The notes: a model not told the origin generated them from the letters alone. DNA of 64,000 bases from Agapetus fuscipes (GCA_951799405.1 OX637336.1:20131479-20195478); one strand, 5' to 3'. Numbered from the stretch's first letter, positions 44,901-56,950 are shown. A program made the numbers and translations.

Positions 44901-45167
44901 CTGAATTATATTATTAATTATATGTCATTATTTATTGTGAGGGTGACATAAGGTTAAACATTAATGTGGTTGATTATCTAATTTCAAAAGTTGTTTTTTT
45001 TCCGCCGATGAAACAAGAAATTGCTCGACCACTTCTAAACAAACGCTTCGTTGAAGACATGAACATCATCGTATCATCATTGTTATTTATCCTCTTGTAT
45101 AATTGTGACAGGTATCGTAGATAGACATTTAAAATTTAAAACTTTTCGATCAAAAGACTACAAATTC

Positions 45168-45413
45168 ATTTTGTTGTTTTTTTTTAGCTAGGTGTAAAGC
45201 AATTATGCAAATTCAAGAAGAACCAGTATCCTTATAGCAGGCTGTATTTTTTGCAGCCATGAAATTGCAATGTTTTCACTTATACTTGGCAATATTTTCA
45301 CACTGGCTAAGCAAGTTCTACGATCCAGGCAAATGGCGCAAGACAGCATCGCCTCTACGGGCCGTCGTAGAGGCGTAGAAGTACTACGATTTATGGAGTG
45401 CTCCGATGCAGGC
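45168..45413 (+). repeat. Repeat with conserved short frame, copy 1 (disrupted)
   Basis: About 90% alike to 58381-58622 by eye. The frame starting MQIQEEP is broken early by a stop (CTTATAGCAG instead of CCATAGAACG). It contains the hairpin GCCTCTACGGGCCGTCGTAG. A pyrimidine tract and TTTTAG precede the frame. Confidence 0.65.
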
Positions 45414-45631
45414 AGTGTGCAAGTATTTATAAAGCTGATGGTAAGTAATGAGCATTGATAAAAGTATCGAGACAAACATTTAGCAAAAAAGGCTGTGAAC
45501 TATAATCCTTTAATATACAGCACCCAAGTATCCTTAAAATCTAGCCAAGAAATTAATTATATCTAGAAAACAGGTAAGAAATATTTTGTTAGCTAAGAAC
45601 AGTGAAATTGACTATAAAAAAATAAATAAAC

Positions 45632-45860
45632 AGGCTGAATTATTTGGTGAGCACTGTTTTTGTGTGTATCCCTCGAGAGCCCTCTGCGAGCTTGGTCGTC
45701 GCTGTAGAAAGCACCAATTCTCAAACAAGATCCAGTTGCTGTAAGGTTGGATGGACTTTAAGTGACCGGTTTTTGGTAAAGTTATAAGATTTTTTTCACC
45801 AAGCAATGAGCATATTTGAAAATATAAATGGTATATATTTTTTGTGCTCCGCCAGGAAAT
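45632..45860 (-). mobile_element. S1 SINE, head truncated
   Basis: The body and the GGGATACACACAAAAACAGT block on the minus strand. The tRNA-like head is lost after GGCGGAGCACAAAAAA. Confidence 0.75.
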
Positions 45861-45969
45861 TAATTGTAGTGTAAAATATTCTTACGAGCCCAAATTTCAG
45901 TTTTGTAACTCTTTAAGATGTTGCGTTGCGTTAAATGTAGAAGAAAACTATTTATACCTTTTATCTTAT

Positions 45970-46855
45970 ATTCATAATTTTTTTTTTAATTCATAAGGTC
46001 TTTATTGTTTTCTTTCAATATGTACAAAGTATTACAATAAAAATAAATTTTAAAAATCTAATTACAATAAATACTCCCCAAAGTAAGCATAGCTTGTGTT
46101 TTGGGGAGGATTCCAACTTATCTTAACTTAAAATTAATCACTTAATAGATAAAAATCATAAAAAACAAAAATAATATATACACCATTTAGTCATTTACTC
46201 AGCAAAAACAGAAAGACAAAAAATAAAATAAAATAACATAAAGAGGTAACATGTTTAAATAGAAAATACAGAAATAGGAATTATACATATATACACACAT
46301 GTAGATATATGAAAAAAATAACAAAAATAATAATGATAAGAATAATATACAAAAAACCAATCAAATATAAACACTCAACTATTTACACCTCTTTCAAATA
46401 TTTGCTGATCATGTACTTAATGGCCCTAGGATCTGCGTGCTTATCTTGCTTATACCTGGAAAAAAGTGCATTGTACCACCTTACACCCAAATAATCGTAG
46501 TGATGTTGGCCGGTTGCTGTATTCTTTCTAGGAACTTTGATTAGAAGCGACTCTCTACGCGATCTACCACTCGGGATTACAATATCCCCCGGATTATATC
46601 CGTGGATAAAGTAATCCTTATGAACTTGGTAGAGAGCCGCTCTCTTATACAATTGGTCAATTGTTAGCACCGGAAAGTCATGATATAATTGCAATGTGGA
46701 ATAGTCGAAAGGCTTCTTTAACATTATTTTGATAACCATTCTCTGCACCACCCTAAGAGGCTCGAGTGTTGTTTTAAATGTGCCGCCCCATCCGACCATT
46801 CCATACTGCATCAATGACTGTCCAAGCGCATATAAATTGTCATTTAAAGACTTTT
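45970..46855 (-). pseudogene. Jockey/R1-like LINE, ORF2 C-terminus and 3' UTR
   Basis: The minus-strand frame at 46383-46814 (143 codons) opens MMQYGMVGWGGTFKTTLEPL and continues RVVQRMVIKIML. This is the segment after the reverse transcriptase in Jockey/R1-type ORF2, where the YGIIxWGG block sits. No catalytic residues are included. The 3' UTR runs to about 45970. Intact over its length, so a fairly young 5'-truncated copy. Confidence 0.75.
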
Positions 46856-47062
46856 TTTCTATACATGCTCACAACAGGCACATGTAATTTTAGGCTTACA
46901 CTATCATGCTGCATGTGTACAATCTTCATACAAAATAAAACAAACCTCAAATGAACATAAACTTAGCAAATCATGCCGCCTTTCCATGAAATTGGTAAAA
47001 ATGAACCAAGTTTTTACAGCATGGGAGGTCAGCTTTATACCAAACTGTTAGTCTCAGAACTA
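46856..47062 (-). repeat. S3 repeat, diverged
   Basis: CATGCTGCATGTGTACAATC and AGCATGGGAGGTCAGC remain. Confidence 0.5.
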
Positions 47063-47069
47063 ATAAATA

Positions 47070-47510
47070 AATTAATAAAATCACATTTCTTTTTTACGAA
47101 ATATAAGTTGAAGTCTTCAAGAAGTCTCAAGAGGTAGAAATAATAAGAACAAAATTATGTACCACTGTCAAAGCCCGGAAAGATAAAATCAAATATCTAA
47201 ATTGTTCAATAAAGACGCTAAGCTACTAAATTTTCCAGTTGAATAGTATGAACGCTGGTTAAATATATGTAATAGGGCTCTACGAAAAGAAACGAACCGA
47301 AGCCAGCAGTGCTAGGTTTCAATCTGGCATCGCATTTTTATGTAAAGTGTATTAAGCGAAGTAAGCAGGGAACGAGTGAGGCAAAAAAACTGAATTTAGG
47401 ATGCTCGGATTGGATTTGGCGAGAAACTGGAATCCCGGAGAGTTTGCTCGCAGATTTGATGGCGTAGAATCCATACTGTGAATCGATCTATATTTTAATT
47501 GCATTCTATA
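47070..47510. other. Intergenic stretch without recognised features
   Basis: No gene or repeat head recognised. Confidence 0.4.
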
Positions 47511-47512
47511 AT

Positions 47513-47615
47513 CTATCTATAATCTAAGTTGCAATGATATATTCATTTGAAGCTCTCAAATGTATGCCCAAAAACAAACACGCGTAGTTCGAGCTTACAA
47601 ATGCTGAATGTGTAC
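47513..47615 (-). repeat. S3 repeat, left piece (split by the LTR retrotransposon)
   Basis: It breaks at TGAATGTGTAC (47615) and resumes after the retrotransposon at 56241 with GTACTTACAAATAAAATTC, ending at TCAAGGAA near 56386. Other S3 copies read straight through this point. Confidence 0.85.
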
Positions 47616-49523
47616 TGTAAAGATCTGACTCCATCTATATTCGTTTATACATCCGTAATTCTGTACAAAGTATAATATATCTTTCTATGGTACTTAAAAA
47701 CTTGGAACAAAAAAAGGTACCCTCATAAAAAAAAACCTTGAGCTGTCCTTTGACAACTCCATTGCTGGGTTGAATTCAGTTTCGATCTGTTTCCCGGGAG
47801 TGACGCGTCTCTTCTAGATAAAATCTGAAAATTGCTGTTTAATATTTGATTTGTGGGTGTTTGTGTGGAGATGGAGCTGAAGATGGACCTGAGATGTTGC
47901 CGGGAGAAAATAATTAGGCTGATTGCACTAAAAATAACTAATGTCGCGACATTAATACAAACTTAAAACCAGTGGCGTGTTCCTGTCCGTGAGTAAAGCG
48001 GTTTGCACAATTATTTTTCTACCATTCGAATTTCGATTGGTTAAGGCATTATTTATGGGGATGTGGAAAGGTCTTTCGTAGTCTGTGCTTCGGGTCTTCC
48101 ACCCATATCGGGTTTTCCCGATATTGAGGTGCACCAGGAACAGGTTATGGAGTAGATATTTCCACAATTATTGTTTTGCCAGGTTTTCTTTATTTTGGCA
48201 TCTGTCTCGGGTCTACTTGGCCGGACTTGCTGAGCATCAGACGGTGCCATGGTATTGCGAATTTTGGTGGAATGATGGGGTAAATTAGAAGCTGTCTTCC
48301 CTAACAAAAGCAGCTTGGAATAGAGTATGGAGTAGGCGCGCGTTAAGTTTTGGTAACGGGAATGCTGAAATATCCGACCCAGTGGGGTAACACTTAGTCG
48401 AAGCTGGTGACAAGACTTCCTTTCCTTTTTCCAAAAATTAGCGTGCTAAAGTCCTGTGACGATTCTTTGGTAGAAGAGAGAGAGCGTCAAGCTTGTAAAC
48501 CGATCGGTTAATCTCACTTCGGGGTCGCAAGTCCCCGACTTCTCCATTGGAGCTAGCAGGCAGATTTTCTACTTAGAGGTGGGATTTTAATTAAAATAAT
48601 TATGGGGTGGGTGGAGGTAGATTTTTCATATTATTATAAATATTTTATACGTAATATATTTAGACGCAATGTAATTTATTCATATTGTTATTATAATGTT
48701 ATTTTGTAAATTTATGTAATCTGTCAAATAAAAAGACTAACAAAAATTAACACATCAAGTAACTTTTCGCGATCTACGTCCCCCCTTTTTCCTTGTTCCC
48801 TATTTTGTATACGCCCTTGAATACGTTGACTGCCGTGTTTTTTTCTATACGCCGTGACCTTACCAGAGCGGGTTCTAGTAATTTCACAGAAAACAAAATC
48901 CCATTAAAAATTAAAGTCACTTGTTTTAAAATCGGTTTTAATATCATATAGTCATTTTACAATACACGTAACTTAAATCTCGTAAGCTTTTTAATTATAA
49001 TTTTGAATTTACAATTTAGTTAGAAAATGCGTATGTTCCACACCAAACGATAACGAATTTGGGTTTGCCACTAAAGTAGATTTTGAAACGGTAAAACAAA
49101 AAATCACACAACGTTCTGTTTCATAATCTTCCACACGACGAGCAGTCCTAACCTTAGCTAGACGATCACACAAATGGCCAAAACTACGACGATCACCTGA
49201 GGAGCCAGCGAGGGAACCTTTCACCTTCCAAGATCTCTGATCTTTCTTCGTCAACGAAGGAGTACCAGTATCTACCAGCGTTCCTAGATCTCTGATTGAC
49301 CTTCACCTTCATCATGGACCAAGGAAGGGTCTTCAACAGTCTCTCTGAGAGGGAAGATCTCACCATTTGGAGAACTATGGAGACCTCATCATTTAAATGT
49401 TATGGAGGCAGGAGCACGGCCTTTGGCTCGCCTGTACCACCATACCATAACACCATTTCCAGAATACCCAAGATGGACCACTCGTCCACTACTCCATCTT
49501 TTCATCAGGGGGGGAACTCTACA
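47616..49523 (+). repeat. Left LTR (1908 bp)
   Basis: Starts TGTAAAGATCTGACTCC and ends GGGGAACTCTACA (TG...CA). Unusually long for an insect LTR. AATAAAAAG near 48728 is a possible polyadenylation signal. The many short frames inside are mirrored in the right LTR and are not genes. Confidence 0.9.
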
Positions 49524-50606
49524 ATTGGTACCCGTGACCAAGGATCGTTTGGTTAGACAAGTGGAACATGCGTATTTTGTTAAAAATTCAATAGTAAATC
49601 AGTAAAATCCCTTTTAAATATCTTAAATCGAAAATGTCACGGTTACTGAATTAATTTTTGATAAAAATTTAATAATAAATTGTAAAATCGAGTATTAACT
49701 TCTTAAAGCGAAAATTTAACTAGTAAAAGAATAACGTATTTTAAATGTTTAACGTATCTAAAAAACTCAATAATAGTTTAGTAAAATCGCGTTTAAATTT
49801 CTTTAATTGAAAACTTCACGAGTAAAATGTTAACGTATCTTTCTTAAAAATTTAATAGTTGATTTGTAAAGTCGCATTTAATTTTATTAAATCTAAAACT
49901 TCGCGAGTAAAAAAGAGTGTATTTTAAATTTGGTTAAAATCGCCTAGGGCTGCTTTTTTACGCGCGCGGCCCTGATCTTGCTGCGACACATGTGTCGATT
50001 TTTTTGTGTGATTTTAGAATTTTGGTCTAGGGTCGAGGCATGGGTTTTTTTGGCTCATATATCCACTTTGGAAATAATGTATTGCCTTCATTCTTTTAAA
50101 AAAAAAGACTTTTGAACTTGTTCGAAACAAGGATTTGTTATTTTAGGAATATTATTATTGCCTACATTCAATATTTAAATGAATGCAAGATGTGTTTCGA
50201 CGCGTAAGAAAAAAACCCTTAGTTTAAATAATATTATCGTTTTTTGCTTAAAAACCATAAACCCCGAGCCCTGGTGATAAAATTTTATAACTTGCGTCAT
50301 TTCAAGTAAGAGTTATAGTTTATTTTTTTGCTTTCGTGTGAGTGATATAGGTTTTCATGTGAACAAAATATATTTTAAGTGTTGAGTGTTTTTATATTTT
50401 GGGTGAAGTGATTTTGTGATATACGTGCGTTTAGTTTATTAGAAATAATAATATACTTGAGTGACTTACATAATATATCTTATTAAGTTCGAAAAACGAA
50501 CGTCATAAGTGATCATTGAGTGATTGTATTTACTTTGTGTTGTTTTGAGGTGCAACATAATTTGTGGTAATTTGAAAGCTTTTGGAAGACAATTTTTTGA
50601 AAATAG

Positions 50607-50868
50607 ATGGAAAAACAGATGGATCCAACTCTTCCATTTAAAATTGAGAGGCCGATATTCGCGGGGGTTGACGAATACCCTTTACGGTTCTAAGAAGAAT
50701 TGGAAACATTTATAAGACTAACGGATGCCGGAGGACGTGCAATGCAGGTTTTTGATGAATGTTTGATTGGAAATGCTCGGCTATGGGCGGATATTTATCG
50801 TTCAAAATGGACATGTTTTGCAGAATTGAAGAAAGACTATTTGAAACGATATTGGAGACATTATTAAA
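50607..50868 (+). pseudogene. gag-like reading frame, broken
   Basis: From ATG 50607 the frame reads 28 codons and stops at TAA 50691. It stays open afterwards for about 58 codons, with LWADIYRSKW and ELKKDYLKRYW, the style of a Ty3-like Gag (small hydrophobic-Trp blocks before a charged KxxFLxRF-like stretch). The nested LINE interrupts it at about 50866, and the same frame appears to continue after the LINE at 53517 for some 20 codons. A structural (particle) role is inferred from family resemblance only. No zinc knuckle was seen. Confidence 0.5.
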
Positions 50869-53484
50869 CTACCATATTAAATCTTTGTAACTTTTTAAAC
50901 TTTTTTCAAATTAATTTCACATTAAATGCTCGTAATCGTATTTTGGATCTAGTTTTTTGCAGTGATAATGCTGCTAAATCTATAGAATCATCTGATATCC
51001 TTGTTCCCATCGATACATACCATCCACCTCTTTCCATCTCTCTTCCATCTAATGTCCAACATAAAAACCATAATACCGCTTATATTGTAGACTTTTCTAA
51101 AGCTGATTTTGTTCATATGAATATATTTTTTCAGAGTGTTGACTTTTCTTTTGTAAATAATGATGATATTGAAGTTGTAGTAAATAATCTGTACTCTATT
51201 CTATCCGAAGCGATCACTAAATTTGTACCTACTTTTAAGCTTAGTCCTTATTCTTGGAAATATCCCAAATGGTTTAGTCATGATTTAATTGATCTCATAA
51301 AGGATAAGAAAGTGGCTCATCTGAAATATAAAATCTCTAATTCTAATTCGGATTATCTAGATTTTAAGAAATTACGTAATGATTGCAAAATTCTGTCCAA
51401 AAATTGTTATTTAAATTACATTTCCAACACTGAGCGCTCTATTGTCCATAATGTGAAAAAATTCTGGTCATATGCTAACTCTCTGAGAAAGGGCGATCTC
51501 GGTATACCACATAATGTTTTTTATGATGATGTGTCATCTGATGATGTTCAAGAAATTCCTAACCTTTTTGCATCTTTCTTTAAAAGCGTTTATGATATTC
51601 ATCCTGACTGTAATACGTTTGAATTCTCTTCACATATTGATTTACAACTGTCTAATTTGTCATTTAGTGTAGTTGATGTCATCACAGAAATTGAATCAAT
51701 GAAACCACTTACTAATCCTGGCCCTGATAATGTCCCAGCGGTAATGTTGAAAAACTGTGTACATAGCTTGTCTCAACCTCTGTGTGCGGTATTTAATTTG
51801 TCCATCGCGTCTGGATGTTTTCCCGCCCTTTGGAAGCAATCGTATCTTTCTCCAATATACAAGTCTGGTGATAGGAGTAACGTCAAAAACTATCGACCAA
51901 TAAGTAAATTGTCCGCCATTCCGAAGCTACTTGAAAAGCTTGTACTTACTAAAATCCGGTACGTTGCAACCAGATCAATTTCAGTCCATCAACATGGTTT
52001 TTTACCAAACCGATCAACTACTTCTAATTTAATGGTGTTTGAAAATTTCCTTTCTAATGCTTTGTCTAGCCGAAAACAAGTTGACGTAATTTACACTGAT
52101 TTTTCAAAAGCGTTTGATCGGGTATCACACACTATCCTTCTTAGTAAGCTACGCGGTATGGGGGTGTCTGGTAGTTTTCTGTCTTGGCTCCGAAACTACC
52201 TTATTGATAGATCTTTGATTGTCAGAATAGATAATAATAGCTCACACTCCTTCTCACCAACTAGTGGTGTCCCCCAGGGTTCCCATCTGGGCCCGCTACT
52301 TTTTCTCCTATTTATTGATGATATTACAAAGCAATTTCCTGACACAAATGTTCTCCTGTTTGCTGACGATATAAAAATTTTTAAAGTCATAGATAATGTG
52401 GCTGACTGTAATAGTCTCCAATTATCTTTGAATAATCTAGCAACCTGGTGTAATAAAAATGAATTGCCTCTAAATGTCTCGAAGTGTTTAGTAATGAATT
52501 TCTTTAGAATAAAAAATCCCATTATATATGACTATACACTTTTTTCAAACAGTCTTCGGGTGGTAACGGAGGTCACCGACTTGGGGGTTGTGTTTGACTG
52601 TGGATTATCTTTTAATGTACACATTGCTTCAATTTGTGCCAAGGCCATGAGAATGCTTGGTTTCATAAACCGCATCACCAAGGACTTTCAGGACACTGCC
52701 GCAATCAAAATTCTTTATACCACATTGGTTCGCAGTGTTTTGGAATATTGCTCGCCTGTTTGGTCCCCCATCTACATGGTGCACGTAGACAATATAGAAA
52801 AGGTTCACTTAAAATTTTTGAAAATAGTTAATTTTAAACTCAATATTCCCCTGTCACACTTCGACCCGCTCTATTTAAATTCGATTCTAAATCTAAACTT
52901 TTTGTCAGACAGACGTAAATTTATTGACTTAATCACCCTCTTCAAAATAAAACATGCTCTAATTGATTGTCCTGCACTACTTAGTGAGTTGAATTTTTTT
53001 ACTCCACGTTCAGGGACTAGACAATTAGTTTCTTACCGCCCTGTATTTACTAGCACTAACGCACAAAGCAATAGTTGTATGCATCGTTTACAGCGTGTTG
53101 GTAATGAGTATGCCTCACTTGACTTGGTTCTGCATAATAATAATTATCATACCTATAACCAAGGTCTGAAAAAAATGTTTTTGGGACATCCATAATATAT
53201 AATAAATTATATTGTTTTAGATTGTTATTATATGAACGATGTCTGCCTGGTGAATTTCTTTATTAGTGATATTTGAATGGTTTCTGAAGTTTTTATTTTT
53301 GATATGCTTTTTTTTTTGCTTCTAACCTACTGTTTAGTGTTTATATATGGGTTTATTTTTTCTTTTCTTTTCTTTTATGTTTTACCGTAATGTTTTATAC
53401 TTTTTATTCTTGTAATATTTATTGTTATTGTTGTTTTGTATAAACTCCCTTGATATGTACTTATTTCGTAAAAGGCTAACGCCG

Positions 53485-53515
<31 letters not shown>

Positions 53516-53516
53516 A
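50866..53516 (+). mobile_element. Jockey-type LINE, 5'-truncated, nested in the LTR element
   Basis: Begins inside the endonuclease domain and ends in an (AAAT)n tail at about 53487-53516. Short matching ATTAT at both junctions may be the target duplication. The ORF is intact from the truncation point to its natural stop. Confidence 0.85.
50943..53195 (+). CDS. Jockey-type ORF2: endonuclease end plus reverse transcriptase
   Basis: An open frame of about 750 codons with no stop, in fact open upstream to the LINE edge at about 50870. N-terminal residues (RILDLVFCSDN, then a PLSISL block) are the last part of an APE-type endonuclease. The reverse transcriptase follows: NPGPDNVPAVML, NYRPISKLSAIPKLLEK, HGFLPNRSTTSNL, DFSKAFDRVSH, GVPQGSHLGPLLF, and FADD at residues 473-476 (the catalytic aspartates). 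The C-terminal part has VTDLGVVFD and LEYCSPVWSP. In life it would copy its own RNA at a nicked target (target-primed reverse transcription). The endonuclease catalytic N-terminus and ORF1 are absent, so it cannot jump by itself. The listed start is nominal: there is no true start codon at the truncated end. Confidence 0.9.
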   Translation: MDLVFCSDNAAKSIESSDILVPIDTYHPPLSISLPSNVQHKNHNTAYIVDFSKADFVHMNIFFQSVDFSFVNNDDIEVVVNNLYSILSEAITKFVPTFKLSPYSWKYPKWFSHDLIDLIKDKKVAHLKYKISNSNSDYLDFKKLRNDCKILSKNCYLNYISNTERSIVHNVKKFWSYANSLRKGDLGIPHNVFYDDVSSDDVQEIPNLFASFFKSVYDIHPDCNTFEFSSHIDLQLSNLSFSVVDVITEIESMKPLTNPGPDNVPAVMLKNCVHSLSQPLCAVFNLSIASGCFPALWKQSYLSPIYKSGDRSNVKNYRPISKLSAIPKLLEKLVLTKIRYVATRSISVHQHGFLPNRSTTSNLMVFENFLSNALSSRKQVDVIYTDFSKAFDRVSHTILLSKLRGMGVSGSFLSWLRNYLIDRSLIVRIDNNSSHSFSPTSGVPQGSHLGPLLFLLFIDDITKQFPDTNVLLFADDIKIFKVIDNVADCNSLQLSLNNLATWCNKNELPLNVSKCLVMNFFRIKNPIIYDYTLFSNSLRVVTEVTDLGVVFDCGLSFNVHIASICAKAMRMLGFINRITKDFQDTAAIKILYTTLVRSVLEYCSPVWSPIYMVHVDNIEKVHLKFLKIVNFKLNIPLSHFDPLYLNSILNLNFLSDRRKFIDLITLFKIKHALIDCPALLSELNFFTPRSGTRQLVSYRPVFTSTNAQSNSCMHRLQRVGNEYASLDLVLHNNNYHTYNQGLKKMFLGHP

Positions 53517-54332
53517 TTATCCAGACGATGTATGGAGGATGTGGATTGTGACCGGAGAATCTACAGCCTGTGAAGTGCTGAGTACCTGAGGATGATACAA
53601 AACATAGAAGAAGTCGCCAGAGCTAGAGTGAACTCAACCACAGAGGATTCCAGATGTTCTACACTTGAGGAGTCATGTTCACATAATACGAATGCTGACC
53701 ACACCAAGCGGAGACTGGTGTGGTCAGAACGGAGACTCAGTTACGTCGACGGGTAAAAGAAATGGAAAGTTGAAGATAATTTCGTCAGATTTTATTAATG
53801 ACTATTGCCTTTAACTGATATAATACGTTGTGCCAATGCGATGATAATATGTTCTGATTTGGAAAATAAACATTACTGATTTAGGAACACAAGTGCATAC
53901 TCGTATTTCATTTTATCTAAAGTTCTTACCTGCAGAAGTAACCACATAATATTATAGTGAGATGATCTACGGGGTGAAACTCTTAGGGGGGAGAAGAGCG
54001 AGGGGAGCGGGGACTGCGCACCCCTAACACTTCCAGATGTGTGTGAGATATTGGAAGGAGGAATGCAGCGGACAGAGCGAACGACAAAACAGAGCAGTGC
54101 GGTAACCAAAGCATGGAAATCCAGTGATGGAAAATAAAAATATCGATTGTTCTACAAATTCGTTCGAAGATAAACATAAATGAAGTAAAATGATACAAAT
54201 ATTTGTGCGCGAGCTCAATTCGGAAATAATATTGATGCATTAATTATTTTTTTCATATCTTTAACTAAAGAATTTTCTGAAAACTTTTCCATTCGTAAAC
54301 TCTTGAAAACCTTCCATAAAATTAGGGGGGAA
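53517..54332 (+). other. Internal 3' region of the LTR retrotransposon
   Basis: A short continuation of the gag-like frame (PDDVWRMWIVTGES), then non-coding sequence to the polypurine tract. Frames on the minus strand are not supported. Confidence 0.5.
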
Positions 54333-56240
54333 TGTAAAGATCTGACTCCATCTATATTCGTTTATACATCCGTAATTCTGTACAAAGTATAATATATCTT
54401 TCTATGGTACTTAAAAACTTGGAACAAAAAAAGGTACCCTCATAAAAAAAAACCTTGAGCTGTCCTTTGACAACTCCATTGCTGGGTTGAATTCAGTTTC
54501 GATCTGTTTCCCGGGAGTGACGCGTCTCTTCTAGATAAAATCTGAAAATTGCTGTTTAATATTTGATTTGTGGGTGTTTGTGTGGAGATGGAGCTGAAGA
54601 TGGACCTGAGATGCTGCCGGGAGAAAATAATTAGGCTGATTGCACTAAAAATAACTAATGTCGCGACATTAATACAAACTTAAAACCAGTGGCGTGTTCC
54701 TGTCCGTGAGTAAAGCGGTTTGCACAATTATTTTTCTACCATTCGAATTTCGATTGGTTAAGGCATTATTTATGGGGATGTGGAAAGGTCTTTCGTAGTC
54801 TGTGCTTCGGGTCTTCCACCCATATCGGGTTTTCCCGATATTGAGGTGCACCAGGAACAGGTTATGGAGTAGATATTTCCACAATTATTGTTTTGCCAGG
54901 TTTTCTTTATTTTGGCATCTGTCTCGGGTCTACTTGGCCGGACTTGCTGAGCATCAGACGGTGCCATGGTATTGCGAATTTTGGTGGAATGATGGGGTAA
55001 ATTAGAAGCTGTCTTCCCTAACAAAAGCAGCTTGGAATAGAGTATGGAGTAGGCGCGCGTTAAGTTTTGGTAACGGGAATGCTGAAATATCCGACCCAGT
55101 GGGGTAACACTTAGTCGAAGCTGGTGACAAGACTTCCTTTCCTTTTTCCAAAAATTAGCGTGCTAAAGTCCTGTGACGATTCTTTGGTAGAAGAGAGAGA
55201 GCGTCAAGCTTGTAAACCGATCGGTTAATCTCACTTCGGGGTCGCAAGTCCCCGACTTCTCCATTGGAGCTAGCAGGCAGATTTTCTACTTAGAGGTGGG
55301 ATTTTAATTAAAATAATTATGGGGTGGGTGGAGGTAGATTTTTCATATTATTATAAATATTTTATACGTAATATATTTAGACGCAATGTAATTTATTCAT
55401 ATTGTTATTATAATGTTATTTTGTAAATTTATGTAATCTGTCAAATAAAAAGACTAACAAAAATTAACACATCAAGTAACTTTTCGCGATCTACGTCCCC
55501 CCTTTTTCCTTGTTCCCTATTTTGTATACGCCCTTGAATACGTTGACTGCCGTGTTTTTTTCTATACGCCGTGACCTTACCAGAGCGGGTTCTAGTAATT
55601 TCACAGAAAACAAAATCCCATTAAAAATTAAAGTCACTTGTTTTAAAATCGGTTTTAATATCATATAGTCATTTTACAATACACGTAACTTAAATCTCGT
55701 AAGCTTTTTAATTATAATTTTGAATTTACAATTTAGTTAGAAAATGCGTATGTTCCACACCAAACGATAACGAATTTGGGTTTGCCACTAAAGTAGATTT
55801 TGAAACGGTAAAACAAAAAATCACACAACGTTCTGTTTCATAATCTTCCACACGACGAGCAGTCCTAACCTTAGCTAGACGATCACACAAATGGCCAAAA
55901 CTACGACGATCACCTGAGGAGCCAGCGAGGGAACCTTTCACCTTCCAAGATCTCTGATCTTTCTTCGTCAACGAAGGAGTACCAGTATCTACCAGCGTTC
56001 CTAGATCTCTGATTGACCTTCACCTTCATCATGGACCAAGGAAGGGTCTTCAACAGTCTCTCTGAGAGGGAAGATCTCACCATTTGGAGAACTATGGAGA
56101 CCTCATCATTTAAATGTTATGGAGGCAGGAGCACGGCCTTTGGCTCGCCTGTACCACCATACCATAACACCATTTCCAGAATACCCAAGATGGACCACTC
56201 GTCCACTACTCCATCTTTTCATCAGGGGGGGAACTCTACA
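54333..56240 (+). repeat. Right LTR (1908 bp)
   Basis: Colinear with the left LTR at a constant offset of 6717, so there are no indels between them. High identity implies a recent insertion, older than the LINE inside it. Confidence 0.9.
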
Positions 56241-56386
56241 GTACTTACAAATAAAATTCAAACCTCAAATGAACATAAGCCCTTCTACTTTTGCCTACTT
56301 TCCCTGACACAGGGGTGGCATTGGCAAAGTGAACCATTTTTTACAGTATGGGTGGTCAGCTTCATACCAACCTATAAGTCAAGGAA
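56241..56386 (-). repeat. S3 repeat, right piece
   Basis: Completes the copy begun at 47513. Confidence 0.85.
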
Positions 56387-56401
56387 GACTTAGGTTGTAT
56401 A

Positions 56402-56648
56402 ATTCCTTGAATTATAGTTTAGTATGAGGCTAAGCACCCATGCTGTAAGAAAATTCACTTTGCCAATGTCATCTTTGTTTCAGGGAAGGTCTACAAAAAT
56501 TGCAAGGGATATGTATTTGAGGTTTGGTCTTTAATTTGTAAGTTAACATGCAGAATTTGTAATCGCGAACTTATTCGTGTCTGTTTGTGGGCATGCATTT
56601 AATATATGTTTAAATGTAAATATTCCTTTGCAACTTAGATTATACAAG
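56402..56648 (+). repeat. S3 repeat
   Basis: TTCCTTGAATTATAGTTTAG start. Together with the previous entry it forms a head-to-head pair 15 bp apart. Confidence 0.65.
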
Positions 56649-56651
56649 TAG

Positions 56652-56950
56652 ATTGCTTGCATTCTTTTCCGAGATCTTGGGTTCGAATCCTACTAAAGGT
56701 GTCAGAAGTAGTTTTTCGTTTCGATGTTTATTCCAAATCCAAGATAAAAATTCCGGCGATGTTTACTCAGCTTTCACAAGAAATGACTACCAGCCCCCTT
56801 GGAAGCTGGGAAACCCCCATATCAACTGATGTGATTAGAGGAAGGCCAGCCCTCATACCTTTAAAAATAATGAGTTCTACATACTTACCACATGCGACTC
56901 CTTGGGGTAAATCGTGGCAAGAAGTTATACTACATATGTAGCTTAGTATC
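56652..56950 (+). mobile_element. S2 SINE, head truncated
   Basis: GATTGCTTGCATTCTTTTCC, B box GGTTCGAATCCTACT, and the end AAGAAGTTATACTACATATG. It directly follows an S3 tail. Confidence 0.7.

Larger units (their letters stand above)
47616..56240 (+). mobile_element. LTR retrotransposon, complete, non-autonomous
   Basis: 8625 bp: 1908-bp LTRs at both ends, and GTAC duplicated at 47612-47615 and 56241-56244. A primer-binding-site-like TGGTACCCGTGACC starts 3 bases after the left LTR (49526). A polypurine tract (AGGGGGGAA) abuts the right LTR (54324-54332). Internal sequence without the nested LINE is only about 2.2 kb. It shows a gag-like frame but no protease, reverse transcriptase, RNase H or integrase, so it depends on a relative for movement. 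The single difference I noticed between the LTRs is T47897 against C54614. Confidence 0.9.

Noticed and set aside
47952..49556. Several 60-86-codon frames at 47952-49556, repeated at 54669-56393
   Set aside because: They lie inside the two LTRs, overlap each other on both strands and are repeated only because the LTRs are.
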